From Companilactobacillus alimentarius DSM 20249 (GTDB taxonomy: Bacteria > Bacillota > Bacilli > Lactobacillales > Lactobacillaceae): DNA of 64,000 nt. A model generated the notes under the pieces. That model saw only the letters and a program-made list of their open reading frames with translations, searched no databases and was not told the origin of the DNA. Below, piece after piece: positions 38,124 through 49,350 of this stretch. Location: assembly GCF_002849895.1 (NCBI RefSeq), contig NZ_CP018867.1, positions 2,269,866 through 2,333,865 on the forward strand, given 5' to 3'. Positions within the stretch are counted from its first letter, which is position 1; every line of letters starts with the position of its first letter. The position numbers were made by a program, and so were the translations under genes.

Positions 38124-39143
38124 TTGAAAAAAGATACGTTAATCATGTCATTTGAAAGTAGTTGTGACGAAACATCTGTCGCAATTATTAAGAATGGAAA
38201 AGAAATCCTATCAAATATTATTGCAACACAAATAAAGAGTCACCAACGTTTCGGCGGAGTTGTCCCAGAAGTTGCCAGTCGACACCATGTTGAAGAGATC
38301 ACACATTGCATTAATTTAGCCTTAGATGAAGCTAAAACTAGTTATAAGGACCTCGATGCAGTTGCTGTGACCTATGGTCCCGGATTAGTTGGATCACTTC
38401 TCATTGGCATTATGGCCGCTAAAACAGTTGCCTTTGCACATGATTTGCCATTGATTAAGGTAAATCATTTGGCAGGACATATTTATTCCGCTAATTTTGT
38501 GATTGAATTACAGTATCCTTTCATGTCATTGTTAGTATCAGGTGGACATACAGAGATTGTTTTAGTTACAGCTCCTGGAGTTTTCCACACGTTAGGTGAT
38601 ACAAGAGACGATGCCGTTGGAGAAGCTTATGATAAAATTGGCCGAATCCTAGGAATTAATTACCCAGCAGGTAAACAAGTTGATCAAATGGCCGCTAAGG
38701 GTCAAGATACCTTTGATTTTCCTAGAGCTATGGTCCAAGAAGATAACCTTGACTTTAGCTTTAGTGGTTTGAAGAGTGCCTTTATCAATCGAGTTCATCA
38801 TGCTGATCAAGTTCACGAAGAATTGAATAAAAATGATCTAGCTGCCAGTTTTCAAGGGGCTGTCTTGGACATCTTAAGCAACAAAGTTTTTCGTGCTTTG
38901 AAACAACATCCAGTCAAACAATTGATCGTGGGCGGTGGTGTTTCAGCTAATCAAGGTCTCAGAAAGAGATTGGCTCAAGAAATCAAAGAACGCCATTTAG
39001 ATATGGAATTAGTGTTTCCACCGTTACGCCTTTGCGGTGACAATGCAGCGATGATTGGGGCTATGGCTCAGATTCAATATGACAAAGGTGATTTTGCTGA
39101 TTTAGATTTGAACGCTGATCCTAGTTTAGATTTTGATATGTAA
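38124..39143 (+). CDS. tsaD: tRNA N6-adenosine threonylcarbamoyltransferase TsaD
   Basis: 339 residues from a TTG behind [14 protein letters not shown] near residue 9, the metal-binding H-x3-H in R-H-H-V-E-E-I-T-H near 55-60, Y-G-P-G-L-V-G-S-L near 85 and S-G-G-H-T-E near 138 are typical. It transfers the threonylcarbamoyl group to A37 of ANN-decoding tRNAs together with TsaB. Confidence 0.96.
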   Translation: MKKDTLIMSFESSCDETSVAIIKNGKEILSNIIATQIKSHQRFGGVVPEVASRHHVEEITHCINLALDEAKTSYKDLDAVAVTYGPGLVGSLLIGIMAAKTVAFAHDLPLIKVNHLAGHIYSANFVIELQYPFMSLLVSGGHTEIVLVTAPGVFHTLGDTRDDAVGEAYDKIGRILGINYPAGKQVDQMAAKGQDTFDFPRAMVQEDNLDFSFSGLKSAFINRVHHADQVHEELNKNDLAASFQGAVLDILSNKVFRALKQHPVKQLIVGGGVSANQGLRKRLAQEIKERHLDMELVFPPLRLCGDNAAMIGAMAQIQYDKGDFADLDLNADPSLDFDM

Positions 39144-39154
39144 TAATTAATAGG

Positions 39155-39192
39155 GATGCTATCGAAGGTTTTTTATCGGTAGCGTTTTTTAA
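39155..39192 (+). terminator. Terminator after tsaD
   Basis: ATGCTATCGA and TCGGTAGCGT pair with wobbles around a T-rich loop, followed by six T's. Confidence 0.7.
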
Positions 39193-39314
39193 TTTCTGGG
39201 AAATTTAGAAAAGTTCTATGATATATTTTAAGAAAATCAATGAAAACGTATTAATTTCAAAAAAATATTAATAAATCCCATAAGTTGTGGTAAAAAGAAT
39301 GGGAGGTGTAATTA

Positions 39315-40028
39315 ATGGAGAATAGAACAACGGTTTCATACGTAATTTTAAAGTATGATAAAAAATCTGACGGTATTTATAAAAAGACGGTTAATGATAA
39401 TAATGGTAAATTCAAAATTCCTAATTTTAAATTCAGTTCATCAAATAATATGACTACTAATGATTTAAAAATGGAAATTATGGAATATCTGAGATTTGTG
39501 GACGCTGGAATCGACATTGATCATCTGTTTATTCCTTTTGTAAATTTATCAATTTCACGTGACTTAAAAACCTATAATTATTCAGCAATTGTTTTTGAGT
39601 CTGATCGCGATGTCTTTGCGACTGTGAATAATGAATCCTGGCGTCTAGTTCAATATGATAAAGTGAGTCAAACTTGGATTCTGCCTTGGCAAAGGGGAAT
39701 GAATCAGACGGCAGATATTAAAATTTCTAATTCGTCCTCCATTAATTATGTTGCTAATCCTAATTTACAAGATGATAGAATCGATTTTTGTAATACGATG
39801 CATTTTATCATACGAAAGATGCAAGAGTTTCCCATTTTAGGCTTATTGTCAGGAATGGAATTCACTCGTAATGAGGTTTTACACTATCAAAAGTTATTAG
39901 GACTTGAGAATGTTGATATTAAGACTTCTTCAGCTTTTGAGAGTAAATATTCTGATTCGATCCAAGCAATTAGTGATAATAATTTCGATAAGATTTATAA
40001 GATTAAAGATAAATATCTCCAAAAATAG
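39315..40028 (+). CDS. Hypothetical protein, possibly NrtR-like (degenerate Nudix plus winged helix)
   Basis: 237 residues behind GGGAGGTG. No catalytic Nudix box is seen. The N-terminal 150 residues alternate strands and helices, and the C-terminal stretch G-M-E-F-T-R-N-E-V-L-H-Y-Q-K-L-L-G resembles the F-T-x-x-E-x-x-x-x-Y-x-x-x-L-G winged-helix start of NrtR-type regulators. That comparison is from memory and weak. It is a single gene with its own terminator; function unknown. Confidence 0.45.
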   Translation: MENRTTVSYVILKYDKKSDGIYKKTVNDNNGKFKIPNFKFSSSNNMTTNDLKMEIMEYLRFVDAGIDIDHLFIPFVNLSISRDLKTYNYSAIVFESDRDVFATVNNESWRLVQYDKVSQTWILPWQRGMNQTADIKISNSSSINYVANPNLQDDRIDFCNTMHFIIRKMQEFPILGLLSGMEFTRNEVLHYQKLLGLENVDIKTSSAFESKYSDSIQAISDNNFDKIYKIKDKYLQK

Positions 40029-40042
40029 GATGTAGTATAAAA

Positions 40043-40087
40043 GAATAAGCCTAGTAATCATTTTTGATTACTAAGCTTATTTTTTTC
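40043..40087. terminator. Bidirectional terminator
   Basis: AATAAGCCTAGTAATCA and TGATTACTAAGCTTATT pair with one mismatch; T runs on both strands serve the convergent genes. Confidence 0.85.
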
Positions 40088-40091
40088 AATA

Positions 40092-40937
40092 TTATTTATA
40101 TCGGTCTTCAAGTTTACTCATCCACAGAGCTAAGAGACATCCTAAGATGAAGAAAATTAGGCTTAAGACGATGTCTAATCCACTAACACCGGCATAAGAA
40201 ATGCCATCTTTTAAATACGGATTAGGAATTAGAATCAAAACAGTACTAGCCAAAACAATTCCTAAAATAAAATGATAAACTCGCGAATGATGGTGTTGGA
40301 TTAGTTTTTCCATTGCTTTAGAGAAAGTCAACATAGAAATGATTCCGCCCAGTGCAATCGGTACAAAGACCATTGGATCAAAACTTTTGAATCCTTTCAA
40401 CATTGGGGAATACAATCCTAAAATTATTAAGAGATTTGAAGGGCTTAATCCGGGAACCAAAACGCCTAAGGCAATTAATATTCCTGCAATGACGAAACCT
40501 AAGAAATTAGCAGGGATCGTCCCAAAAATTTCACTCATGAAAAATAGGAAAAATCCGCCCCCAATAAAAGTAACTAGGAACCAACCAATGTCGAATTTAT
40601 CGCGTTTAGTTCTAGAGGTCGATTCTTTTAATAAGGTGGGCATGGTCCCAATAATAGTTCCGGCAAAGCCCCATAGAACAATCACTTGAAAGTTTTGGAG
40701 TAAAAAATCTAATGGCTTAGATAAAACACCGATTCCGACGATTCCACCGATTCCAATTGGTAAAAAATAGAGAAAATCACGTTTGAAGTTATCCCTAACA
40801 TGTGCCATGAAGCTTAACATTCGTTCGTAGATTCCCATGATGGCAGCTAAGACACCACCGGAAACTCCTGGCAAAATAAAGCCTAAGGCAATAATTACCC
40901 CTTTGAAAAATCTGATTAAAAAATTTTCTTGTTTTAT
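40092..40937 (-). CDS. DUF368 family membrane protein with apparent ATA start
   Basis: A DUF368 polytopic membrane protein (P-G-V-S-G-G near residue 22; ...P-G-L-S-P-S-N-L-L... in the second half). The first ordinary start, TTG at 40874, would cut off about 21 conserved N-terminal residues. The frame continues upstream through F-F-K-G-V-I-I-A-L-G-F-I-L to an ATA at 40937, seven bases after GGGAG. No ATG, GTG or TTG exists at that place, so the start codon is ATA as sequenced: a mutated ATG, a rare start or an error. Full length would be 281. DUF368 proteins are linked to polyprenyl-phosphate flipping in some Firmicutes; not tested here. Confidence 0.75.
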   Translation of the reverse strand: MKQENFLIRFFKGVIIALGFILPGVSGGVLAAIMGIYERMLSFMAHVRDNFKRDFLYFLPIGIGGIVGIGVLSKPLDFLLQNFQVIVLWGFAGTIIGTMPTLLKESTSRTKRDKFDIGWFLVTFIGGGFFLFFMSEIFGTIPANFLGFVIAGILIALGVLVPGLSPSNLLIILGLYSPMLKGFKSFDPMVFVPIALGGIISMLTFSKAMEKLIQHHHSRVYHFILGIVLASTVLILIPNPYLKDGISYAGVSGLDIVLSLIFFILGCLLALWMSKLEDRYK

Positions 40938-41032
40938 TGTTATTCTCCCATCTAACGTATTATAAATAAGCTATCAAATTAAATTGTTTATAGCAATGAA
41001 AAACCTTAGTTGTAAATAATATTATTTTTTTG

Positions 41033-42943
41033 TTAATTTTTAAATTCTTCTAATTCAACTGATTTTTCAGTCCATTGCTCTTCAATCTTATCTTGTTGCT
41101 GTTTGTTTTCATCGAGCTCCTTTTGCAGATCAGCCAATTTACTGTAAGAAGTGAGGTTCTCGTCTTTAGTCATTTCTTTTTGAATCGCAGTATTTTTTTC
41201 CTCTAAGTCAGAAAGTTGTTGCTCAAGACTTTCAACTTCACGACGTAATTTACGTTCCTGCTTTTGCTGTTCCTTAGATTGTTGGTATTGAACTTTCTTT
41301 TCACTTACAGTTGAAGTCTGCGTAGTTTCGACGGTGGGAGTATCGGTAGTTTTTTCTAGATAGTAATCGTAATCACCTAAGTAAATCTTACTGCCCTGAT
41401 CGCCAATATCAACGATTCTGTCGGCTAAAGTATTTAGGAGGTAACGATCATGGGAAACAAAGAGAACTGTGCCCTCAAAGTTCTTTAAGGCGTCTTCTAA
41501 GACTTCTTTGCTGTCGATATCCAAATGGTTGGTAGGTTCATCCATTACTAAGAAGTTATCATGTTCCATGGCCAATTTGGTCAACGTCAAGCGAGCTTTT
41601 TCACCACCGGAGAGTCCAGCAACGGGTTTTAGAACATCGTCGCCACTGAAAAGAAATGCTCCCAGCATATTTCTAATGATTTGTTCATCTAAGCGAGGGT
41701 AGAGATCCCAAATTTCATGGAGAACATCTTTTTTAGGATCTAAATTCTTTAAATTCTGATCGTAGTATCCGACTTGGACGTTAGCACCGAATTGAGCCGA
41801 ACCTTTGATGAATGGAATTTGTCCTAAAATTGACTTGAGAAAAGTTGATTTTCCAATACCATTGGGTCCAATGATACCGACACGTTCACCTTTTTTGACA
41901 TCTAAATTGATTGGTTCAGACATGATTTGATTGTCATAACCAATCGCGGCATCGCGAACAGAAAGAACGTCGTTACCACTTTCTTTATCAATTTCAAATT
42001 TAAAGTGAACCGATCCTTGATCGCTACCAGGACGGTCTAAAACATCCATATGCTCCAATTTCTTACGACGGCTTTGAGCCATTTTGGTGGTAGAAGCGCG
42101 AACGATATTTTTTTGGATATATTCTTCAGTCTTTTTAATTTCAGCTTGTTGTTCTTCATAATGTTTCCAAGCGACTTCTTGATTCTTTTTCTTCTCTTGA
42201 AGATAAAAAGTATAGTTACCGGAATAATGCGTTGAAGAGTGGTGATTGATCTCTACAATCTCAGTTACTACTTTATCCAAGAAATATTGGTCATGGGACA
42301 CAATAACTAAGGCTCCACGATAGTTTTTCAAATAGCCTTCCAACCATTCGACAGTATTTATATCTAGGTGATTAGTAGGTTCATCCAATAGTAAGATGTC
42401 GTGGTGTTCTAAAAGCATTTTAGCCATTGCTAAACGAGATCTTTCACCACCAGATAATGTGGAAATGTTGTCTTGCCAAACATCTTCATCGAAGCCGAAT
42501 CCCTTGAGGACGCTGCGGATTTCTGATTGATAGCCATAACCATTTTCACGTCGGAAAGTATTTTGTAATTGATCATATTGTTTTAAGAGAGAATCATAAT
42601 CTTGCACAGTCGTGTCGGCTAATTTTTCTTCCAGACTATGCATCTTTTTTTCCTGAATCTTCAAATAATCAAAAACTTTTTCCATTTCGTTAAAAATTTT
42701 ATTTTCGCTATTTAAGCCAGAATCCTGAGCTAAATAACCAATATTAGTATCCTTTTTGAGAGCAATATTTCCACTATTATAATTTTCTTGATCGGAGATA
42801 ATTTTCAAAAGAGTAGATTTTCCGACTCCGTTCCGACCTACTAAGCCAATGCGGCTGTTGTCTTGCACCTCGAAACTAACATTTTCAAAAAGTTTCTTAG
42901 TACCAAAATTTTTAGTAATATTCTGTGCTTGTAATAAAATCAA
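41033..42943 (-). CDS. ABC-F family ATP-binding protein
   Basis: 636 residues from a TTG behind AAAGGAG. Two ABC domains: Walker A G-R-N-G-V-G-K-S-T near residue 38 with L-S-G-G-E-R-S and L-L-D-E-P-T-N-H-L-D, and a second with G-P-N-G-I-G-K-S-T near 360 with L-S-G-G-E-K-A and V-M-D-E-P-T-N-H-L-D. A linker joins them and a C-terminal coiled coil (about 550-636) follows. No membrane segments. ABC-F proteins act on ribosomes (translation factors or antibiotic protection). The C-terminal coiled coil resembles Uup/YdiF; no resistance claim is made. Confidence 0.9.
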   Translation of the reverse strand: MILLQAQNITKNFGTKKLFENVSFEVQDNSRIGLVGRNGVGKSTLLKIISDQENYNSGNIALKKDTNIGYLAQDSGLNSENKIFNEMEKVFDYLKIQEKKMHSLEEKLADTTVQDYDSLLKQYDQLQNTFRRENGYGYQSEIRSVLKGFGFDEDVWQDNISTLSGGERSRLAMAKMLLEHHDILLLDEPTNHLDINTVEWLEGYLKNYRGALVIVSHDQYFLDKVVTEIVEINHHSSTHYSGNYTFYLQEKKKNQEVAWKHYEEQQAEIKKTEEYIQKNIVRASTTKMAQSRRKKLEHMDVLDRPGSDQGSVHFKFEIDKESGNDVLSVRDAAIGYDNQIMSEPINLDVKKGERVGIIGPNGIGKSTFLKSILGQIPFIKGSAQFGANVQVGYYDQNLKNLDPKKDVLHEIWDLYPRLDEQIIRNMLGAFLFSGDDVLKPVAGLSGGEKARLTLTKLAMEHDNFLVMDEPTNHLDIDSKEVLEDALKNFEGTVLFVSHDRYLLNTLADRIVDIGDQGSKIYLGDYDYYLEKTTDTPTVETTQTSTVSEKKVQYQQSKEQQKQERKLRREVESLEQQLSDLEEKNTAIQKEMTKDENLTSYSKLADLQKELDENKQQQDKIEEQWTEKSVELEEFKN

Positions 42944-43079
42944 TTTAAAACTCCTTTATGTATTCACAATTTTATCATTATTTAATAATTTATGTCTTTA
43001 TAGGTTTAACGTGTTGCGTTTTTGTCGATTTTTATTTACTATAAATGTTAGTGAAAACACACACATATGGTGGTAAATT

Positions 43080-43736
43080 ATGACAAAAACAATAGTTCCA
43101 AACGCAACAATAAAGCGTTTACCAATCTATTATCGATATTTCCAATTTTTAAAAGATGAGGGTACAAAAAAAATCTCTTCTGGCGAATTGTCCGAAGGAG
43201 TCAAGATAGATAGTGCTACAATTAGACGTGACTTCTCATATCTAGGAGCACTTGGAAAACGTGGTTATGGCTACGATGTTAACAATTTGGTAGCTTTCTT
43301 TAAAAAGCTATTGAATCAAGATAAGCGTACTAATGTAGCCTTAATTGGTGTTGGTAATTTAGGTAATGCCTTATTAAATTATAACTTTTCTCGGACTAAT
43401 AATGTTCGAATTGCAGCAGCTTTTGATGTAAATAAGGATATTGTTGGAACTGTTAAGAGTGGAGTTCCTGTTTATGACATTAGTGAATTAAAGGAACAGC
43501 TCCACTTGCAACAGATTGATGTCTGCATTTTAACGGTCTCTTCAAATGCTGCTCAAACAATAGCTGACTTATTGGCTGATGCGGGAGTTAGAGGGGTTCT
43601 GAACTTTACACCGGTTATTATCAACGTTCCAAGCAGTATTCGAGTTCATTATGTTGATTTAGCTAATGAATTGCAGACACTGATCTTTTTCTTAGATCGT
43701 GATAAGTCGAATAATAATGAAGAACAAGAAGAATAA
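43080..43736 (+). CDS. rex: Redox-sensing transcriptional repressor Rex
   Basis: 218 residues. The N-terminal winged helix has R-L-P-I-Y-Y-R-Y near residue 12 and D-S-A-T-I-R-R-D-F near 42; the Rossmann domain has G-V-G-N-L-G-N-A-L near 90. It senses the NADH/NAD+ ratio and represses fermentative genes. It is divergent from the ABC-F gene and followed closely by manA. No full Rex palindrome was found in its own upstream region. Confidence 0.94.
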   Translation: MTKTIVPNATIKRLPIYYRYFQFLKDEGTKKISSGELSEGVKIDSATIRRDFSYLGALGKRGYGYDVNNLVAFFKKLLNQDKRTNVALIGVGNLGNALLNYNFSRTNNVRIAAAFDVNKDIVGTVKSGVPVYDISELKEQLHLQQIDVCILTVSSNAAQTIADLLADAGVRGVLNFTPVIINVPSSIRVHYVDLANELQTLIFFLDRDKSNNNEEQEE

Positions 43737-43757
43737 TATTTTTGGGGGAAAGTAATT

Positions 43758-44726
43758 ATGAGTGAACCATTATTTCTAAAACCAGTATTCCACGAAAAAA
43801 TTTGGGGTGGAAGAAAGCTTGCAACTAAGTTTGGTTATAAGATTCCTGATGGCACAATTGGAGAATGTTGGGCTATTTCAGGACATCCAAATGGTAGAAC
43901 TAAGGTAGAAAATGGTGAATTTGCTGGTCAATATGTTGATGACCTGTGGAAGAATCATAGTGAACTATTTGGCAATCCGAAAGGCAAGGTCTTTCCACTT
44001 TTGACAAAGATTTTGGATGCTGAAGATAGTTTATCAGTTCAAGTTCATCCCGACAATGAGTATGCAGAGGAACATGAGCATGAATTGGGTAAGACTGAAT
44101 GCTGGTATATCATTGATGCTGAACCAGGTTCATATTTGATTTATGGACACAATGCAAAGAACAAAGCTGAACTCGATAAAATGATCGAATCAGGCGACTG
44201 GGAGCACCTTTTGAGAAAGGTTCCTGTTAAGACTGGTGAATTCTACTTTGTCCCAAGTGGGACTGTTCATGCTTTGAACAAGGGTATCATGGCTTTGGAA
44301 ACTCAACAAAGCAGTGACACAACATATCGTCTTTATGATTATGATCGTGTTGATAAGACTACTGGTAAGAAACGTGATCTTCATATTAAACAATCTGAGG
44401 ATACAATCACGGTTCCTCATAAAGATCCAAAATTAAATATTGAGACTAAAGAAGAGGGCAAGAACAAATTTACAACTTTTGTTCAACCACCAGTTTCACC
44501 ATTCTTCTCAGTTTATCACTGGGAGATTAAAGAACCAGCTGAAATGCATCATCAAATCGGTAAATATACTTTGATTTCTGTAATTAATGGTCAAGGTAAG
44601 ATTACTGTTGATGGTAAAGACTATGACTTGAAGAAGGGGATTCACTTGATTGTTCCCGCTACAGTTGATAGTTGGAAGCTTTCAGGAGATTTGGATATCA
44701 TTGCTTCTGAATCCGGCGAAGATTAA
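43758..44726 (+). CDS. manA: Mannose-6-phosphate isomerase, class I
   Basis: 322 residues behind GGGGGAAAG. E-K-I-W-G-G-R near residue 14, the zinc site Q-V-H-P-D-N-E-Y-A near 98 and P-S-G-T-V-H-A-L near 172 are class I motifs. It interconverts mannose-6-P and fructose-6-P, complementing mannose PTS uptake. It lies 21 nt after rex. Confidence 0.95.
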   Translation: MSEPLFLKPVFHEKIWGGRKLATKFGYKIPDGTIGECWAISGHPNGRTKVENGEFAGQYVDDLWKNHSELFGNPKGKVFPLLTKILDAEDSLSVQVHPDNEYAEEHEHELGKTECWYIIDAEPGSYLIYGHNAKNKAELDKMIESGDWEHLLRKVPVKTGEFYFVPSGTVHALNKGIMALETQQSSDTTYRLYDYDRVDKTTGKKRDLHIKQSEDTITVPHKDPKLNIETKEEGKNKFTTFVQPPVSPFFSVYHWEIKEPAEMHHQIGKYTLISVINGQGKITVDGKDYDLKKGIHLIVPATVDSWKLSGDLDIIASESGED

Positions 44727-44747
44727 AAATAAACTTAAATAAAAGAG

Positions 44748-44815
44748 AAAGTAGTATCTATTAGGATTACACATCATAAAGTGTTAATCCCGATAGATAC
44801 TACTTTTGGTTTTTG
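44748..44815 (+). terminator. Terminator of rex-manA
   Basis: AAAGTAGTATCTAT...GGATTA and TTAATCC..ATAGATACTACTTT form a long stem, followed by a T-rich tail. The rest of the 298-nt gap to the next gene is AT-rich with a promoter at its end. Confidence 0.8.
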
Positions 44816-44961
44816 GGATAAAATTGTTCTAAAAAAAGCCGGATGTTTCGTTTGCTTTTATTCTGAAATTAAGCAAAAAAAGAACTATTATTTGGCATCT
44901 CTAATAAAAGGTTCGTACATTAGAAGCAAATGAAAAAAAACTAAGTTGGAACCGTTATCAA

Positions 44962-44991
44962 TTTCATTTTTCACAAAAAATCGTCTATAAT
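44962..44991 (+). promoter_or_regulatory. Promoter of the dicarboxylate symporter gene
   Basis: A perfect TATAAT (44986-44991) with TTTCAT at 44962-44967 (18-nt spacer), 34 nt before the start. Confidence 0.55.
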
Positions 44992-45024
44992 TATAGATAA
45001 GTTATTTTCAAAGGGGACTTTAAA

Positions 45025-46305
45025 TTGCAAAGACAACGATTTTTTCGAGTCAGTCTAGGTTGGCAAATTATTATTGGTTTGATCTTAGGAATTGTTCTAG
45101 GTCAAGTGTTTTACCAAAATAAGGCTGCTATTCAAGTAATGCAGAATATTGGTACTATGTTCATCTCGATGATTCAGATGATTGTTTTACCAATTGTTAT
45201 ATCATGTTTGACAGTTGGAATTGCCAATATGGGCGATATCAAGAAATTAGGACGGATCGGATTAAAAACTTTATTATATTTTGAGATCATGACAACATTA
45301 GCGATTATTATTGGTATTATCGTGGCTAATGTTACACATCCCGGTACCTTTATTGATATTCATAGCTTAAAAGGTTCGGATATTAGTCAATACACGTCAA
45401 CGGCCAAAACTGCCAAACATTCGGGTATTTGGTCAATTTTGATGGGAATCATCCCTACTAATATTTTTGCGTCATTAGGAAAGGGTGATATGTTACCAAT
45501 CATCTTCTTTTCAGTACTATTTGGTTTAGGAACAGCTTCGATTGGTAAGCAGGGACAAATTATTACTGATACTTTGAATGCTGTTGCCAACGTTATGTTT
45601 AAAGTTACTAATTGGGTCATGCGCCTAGCTCCAATTGGTGTCTGTGCGTTGATTGGAGTAACTGTTGGTGAGATGGGCTTTAACTCACTGAAACCTTTGG
45701 CGTTATTTATTGTAATTGCTTATGCGACAATGGCTTTCTTCGTCTTTGTTGTTATGGCGGGTGTTGGACATTTGTTCCACGTTAGATTTTATGAATTATT
45801 TAGAATTATTGAAAATGAAGTAACTTTAGCTTTTACAACTGCTAGTTCGGAAGCAGCGCTTCCTAAAATGATTGAAAAAATGCAGAAATATGGTGCCTCT
45901 AAAGGGATTGTCTCCTTTGTTATCCCAACTGGATATACTTTTAACCTTGATGGTTCCGCCATTTATCAATCTTTAGCGGCTTTATTCTTAGCTCAGGCTT
46001 ATAATATTCATCTAACTCTTGGGCAACAAATTACCCTTGTAGTGGTATTGATGTTAACATCTAAAGGGATGGCCGGGGTGCCAGGTGCCTCATTTGTTGT
46101 ACTCTTAGCCACAGTATCAACAATCGGTGTTCCAATGCAAGGTTTGACCTTCATTGCTGGTATCGACCGTCTTGTAGATATGGGACGTACCGCTGTTAAC
46201 GTTGTCGGTAATTCTTTGGCAACTATTATCATTGCAAAGAGTGAAAGGGAATTTGATGAGGATAAGCGGGAGAAATATGTCGCATCCTACAAACGTGGAA
46301 AGTAA
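45025..46305 (+). CDS. Dicarboxylate/amino acid:cation symporter (DAACS family)
   Basis: 426 residues from a TTG behind AAAGGGGA. About eight membrane helices with two hairpin loops. The serine-rich T-T-A-S-S-E-A-A-L-P near residue 273 and the N-L-D-G-S-A motif near 313 are DAACS signatures. Members cotransport glutamate, aspartate or C4-dicarboxylates with Na+ or H+. The exact substrate is not determined by these motifs. Confidence 0.92.
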   Translation: MQRQRFFRVSLGWQIIIGLILGIVLGQVFYQNKAAIQVMQNIGTMFISMIQMIVLPIVISCLTVGIANMGDIKKLGRIGLKTLLYFEIMTTLAIIIGIIVANVTHPGTFIDIHSLKGSDISQYTSTAKTAKHSGIWSILMGIIPTNIFASLGKGDMLPIIFFSVLFGLGTASIGKQGQIITDTLNAVANVMFKVTNWVMRLAPIGVCALIGVTVGEMGFNSLKPLALFIVIAYATMAFFVFVVMAGVGHLFHVRFYELFRIIENEVTLAFTTASSEAALPKMIEKMQKYGASKGIVSFVIPTGYTFNLDGSAIYQSLAALFLAQAYNIHLTLGQQITLVVVLMLTSKGMAGVPGASFVVLLATVSTIGVPMQGLTFIAGIDRLVDMGRTAVNVVGNSLATIIIAKSEREFDEDKREKYVASYKRGK

Positions 46306-46345
46306 TAAAAGTTTCCATGTAGTAAAAAACGATTTAAACACAAAC

Positions 46346-46396
46346 AAGACAATGGATTCAGTAACTTATTTTTAAGTTATTGGGTTCATTGTTTTT
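46346..46396 (+). terminator. Terminator after the symporter
   Basis: ACAATGGATTCAGTAACTTA pairs with TAAGTTATTGGGTTCATTGT (a few mismatches) and is followed by TTTTTATTTT. Confidence 0.8.
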
Positions 46397-46406
46397 ATTT
46401 TGTATT

Positions 46407-46456
46407 AAAAAAGGCATCTCTTGTAATCATTAGTGATTGCAAAAAATGTCCTTTTG
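46407..46456 (-). terminator. Terminator of the second CPBP gene
   Basis: On minus, AAAGGACA.. GCAATCA pairs with TGATTAC..TGCCTTT and ends in six T's, 10 nt beyond the stop codon. Confidence 0.7.
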
Positions 46457-46466
46457 ATAGAAAAAT

Positions 46467-47093
46467 TTATCTCATTGAAATTGTTAAGACTATGGCATTC
46501 ATCAAAATATGACTGCCAGCACTGATGTATATATTCTTAGATTTGTAATAAATGAAGGAGAACCAAAGCCCCATTGCTACATAAACTAAAAATCTGGTGT
46601 CTTGGTGCATAAAGGCAAACAGAAAAGCAGAAATAATTGCGGCGATGTAAATGTTCGTTGGCTTTATCAAGTTAGCAAAGAAAAGTCGTCTGAAGATAAC
46701 TTCTTCCATGATAGGGGCACAGATCAAAACGTAAAGGAAATAGTACGGATAGGCTTTGATCATTAATAATAATTGCATAGTATTTTGTGAACTAGTACTT
46801 GTGTGAAAGATTAATTGATCCAAGAAAATAGCACCGTATTGTAAAACTATGGCGCCAATCGTACCTAAAATGATCCATTGTAAACTGTGGTTCAATGTTG
46901 GTCGACTTTCGAAAGGAAACTTTTGGTCAAGCTTGACTAAATACATCATGATTCCAGTGGCAACTAAAGCGCCAAGGGTTAGAATGATGAAATAGATGCT
47001 GCCGGTAATTGATAACATATTTAGAATTGAGCCTAATAACAATAATAATATGTAAGTTAATAATGTAAAAAATTGATTTTTAGGAAAAGTCAT
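46467..47093 (-). CDS. CPBP family intramembrane metalloprotease
   Basis: 208 residues with several membrane helices. It carries M-E-E-V-I-F-R-R (EExxxR) near residue 126 and F-A-F-M-H about 35 residues later. It is a second CPBP-type protease in the window, with little resemblance to the one at 2858 outside the motifs. It is divergent from groES, with a start behind AAGGAG. Substrate unknown. Confidence 0.78.
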   Translation of the reverse strand: MTFPKNQFFTLLTYILLLLLGSILNMLSITGSIYFIILTLGALVATGIMMYLVKLDQKFPFESRPTLNHSLQWIILGTIGAIVLQYGAIFLDQLIFHTSTSSQNTMQLLLMIKAYPYYFLYVLICAPIMEEVIFRRLFFANLIKPTNIYIAAIISAFLFAFMHQDTRFLVYVAMGLWFSFIYYKSKNIYISAGSHILMNAIVLTISMR

Positions 47094-47124
47094 GATAACT
47101 CCTTATTTTTTTGAAGGTAAATAC

Positions 47125-47155
47125 TTGCATGTTTTCAATATAATGTTAATATAAA
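47125..47155 (+). promoter_or_regulatory. Promoter of groES-groEL
   Basis: TTGCAT (47125-47130) with AATATAAA around 47148-47155, just upstream of the CIRCE operator. Confidence 0.5.
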
Positions 47156-47163
47156 ACTTGTGA

Positions 47164-47190
47164 TTAGCACAAGAGATGTTCGAGTGCTAA
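47164..47190 (+). promoter_or_regulatory. CIRCE operator (HrcA site)
   Basis: TTAGCACAA-N9-GAGTGCTAA matches the CIRCE consensus TTAGCACTC-N9-GAGTGCTAA with two changes in the left arm. It places groESL under HrcA heat-shock repression. Confidence 0.88.
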
Positions 47191-47234
47191 AGCTAATAAA
47201 AATATAACAGAAATAATAATCGGAGGGATTTAAA

Positions 47235-47519
47235 TTGTTAAAACCACTTGGAGATAGAGTAATTGTAACAGTCGATGAAGAAGAAGAAAAGACAGTCGGC
47301 GGGATTGTTTTAGCAAACAATGCTAAAGAGAAGCCACAAACAGCAGAAGTTGTAGCTGTAGGTGACGGGTTAGTTACTGACGATGGAAAGAAATTGCCTA
47401 TGAGTGTTAAAAAAGGTGATAAAGTTCTTTTTGATAAATACTCAGGCTCAAAAGTTAAGTATGAAGACAGTGAATATTTAATCCTTCATGAAAAAGATAT
47501 CATGGCAGTTATTGACTAA
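47235..47519 (+). CDS. groES: Co-chaperonin GroES
   Basis: 94 residues from a TTG behind [16 protein letters not shown] near the start, the mobile loop [10 protein letters not shown] near residue 17, and K-D-I-M-A-V-I at the end. It caps GroEL. Under CIRCE control. Confidence 0.97.
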   Translation: MLKPLGDRVIVTVDEEEEKTVGGIVLANNAKEKPQTAEVVAVGDGLVTDDGKKLPMSVKKGDKVLFDKYSGSKVKYEDSEYLILHEKDIMAVID

Positions 47520-47567
47520 TAAATATTAAATAAAAAAATTATTAATTAAAATTATGACGGAGTGTGA

Positions 47568-49208
<1,641 letters not shown>

Positions 49209-49245
49209 TAAAGATTTTCTAATCTTTAAAATTGATTGAAATTTA

Positions 49246-49287
49246 ATAAAAGCGTTGGCAGATTAAGTTCTGTTGACGCTTTTTTTG
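49246..49287 (+). terminator. Terminator of groESL
   Basis: AAGCGTTGGCAGA and TCTGTTGACGCTT pair with wobbles and are followed by a T run. Confidence 0.75.
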
Positions 49288-49350
49288 CTGTAGATTGAAT
49301 TGACACGTATAATGTTACTTAATGTAGAAAATTAGAAAAGAGAACAAAAG

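Noticed and set aside
43000..43079. Rex operator upstream of rex
   Set aside because: Only partial half-site resemblance (AGTGAAAACAC); no complete palindrome.
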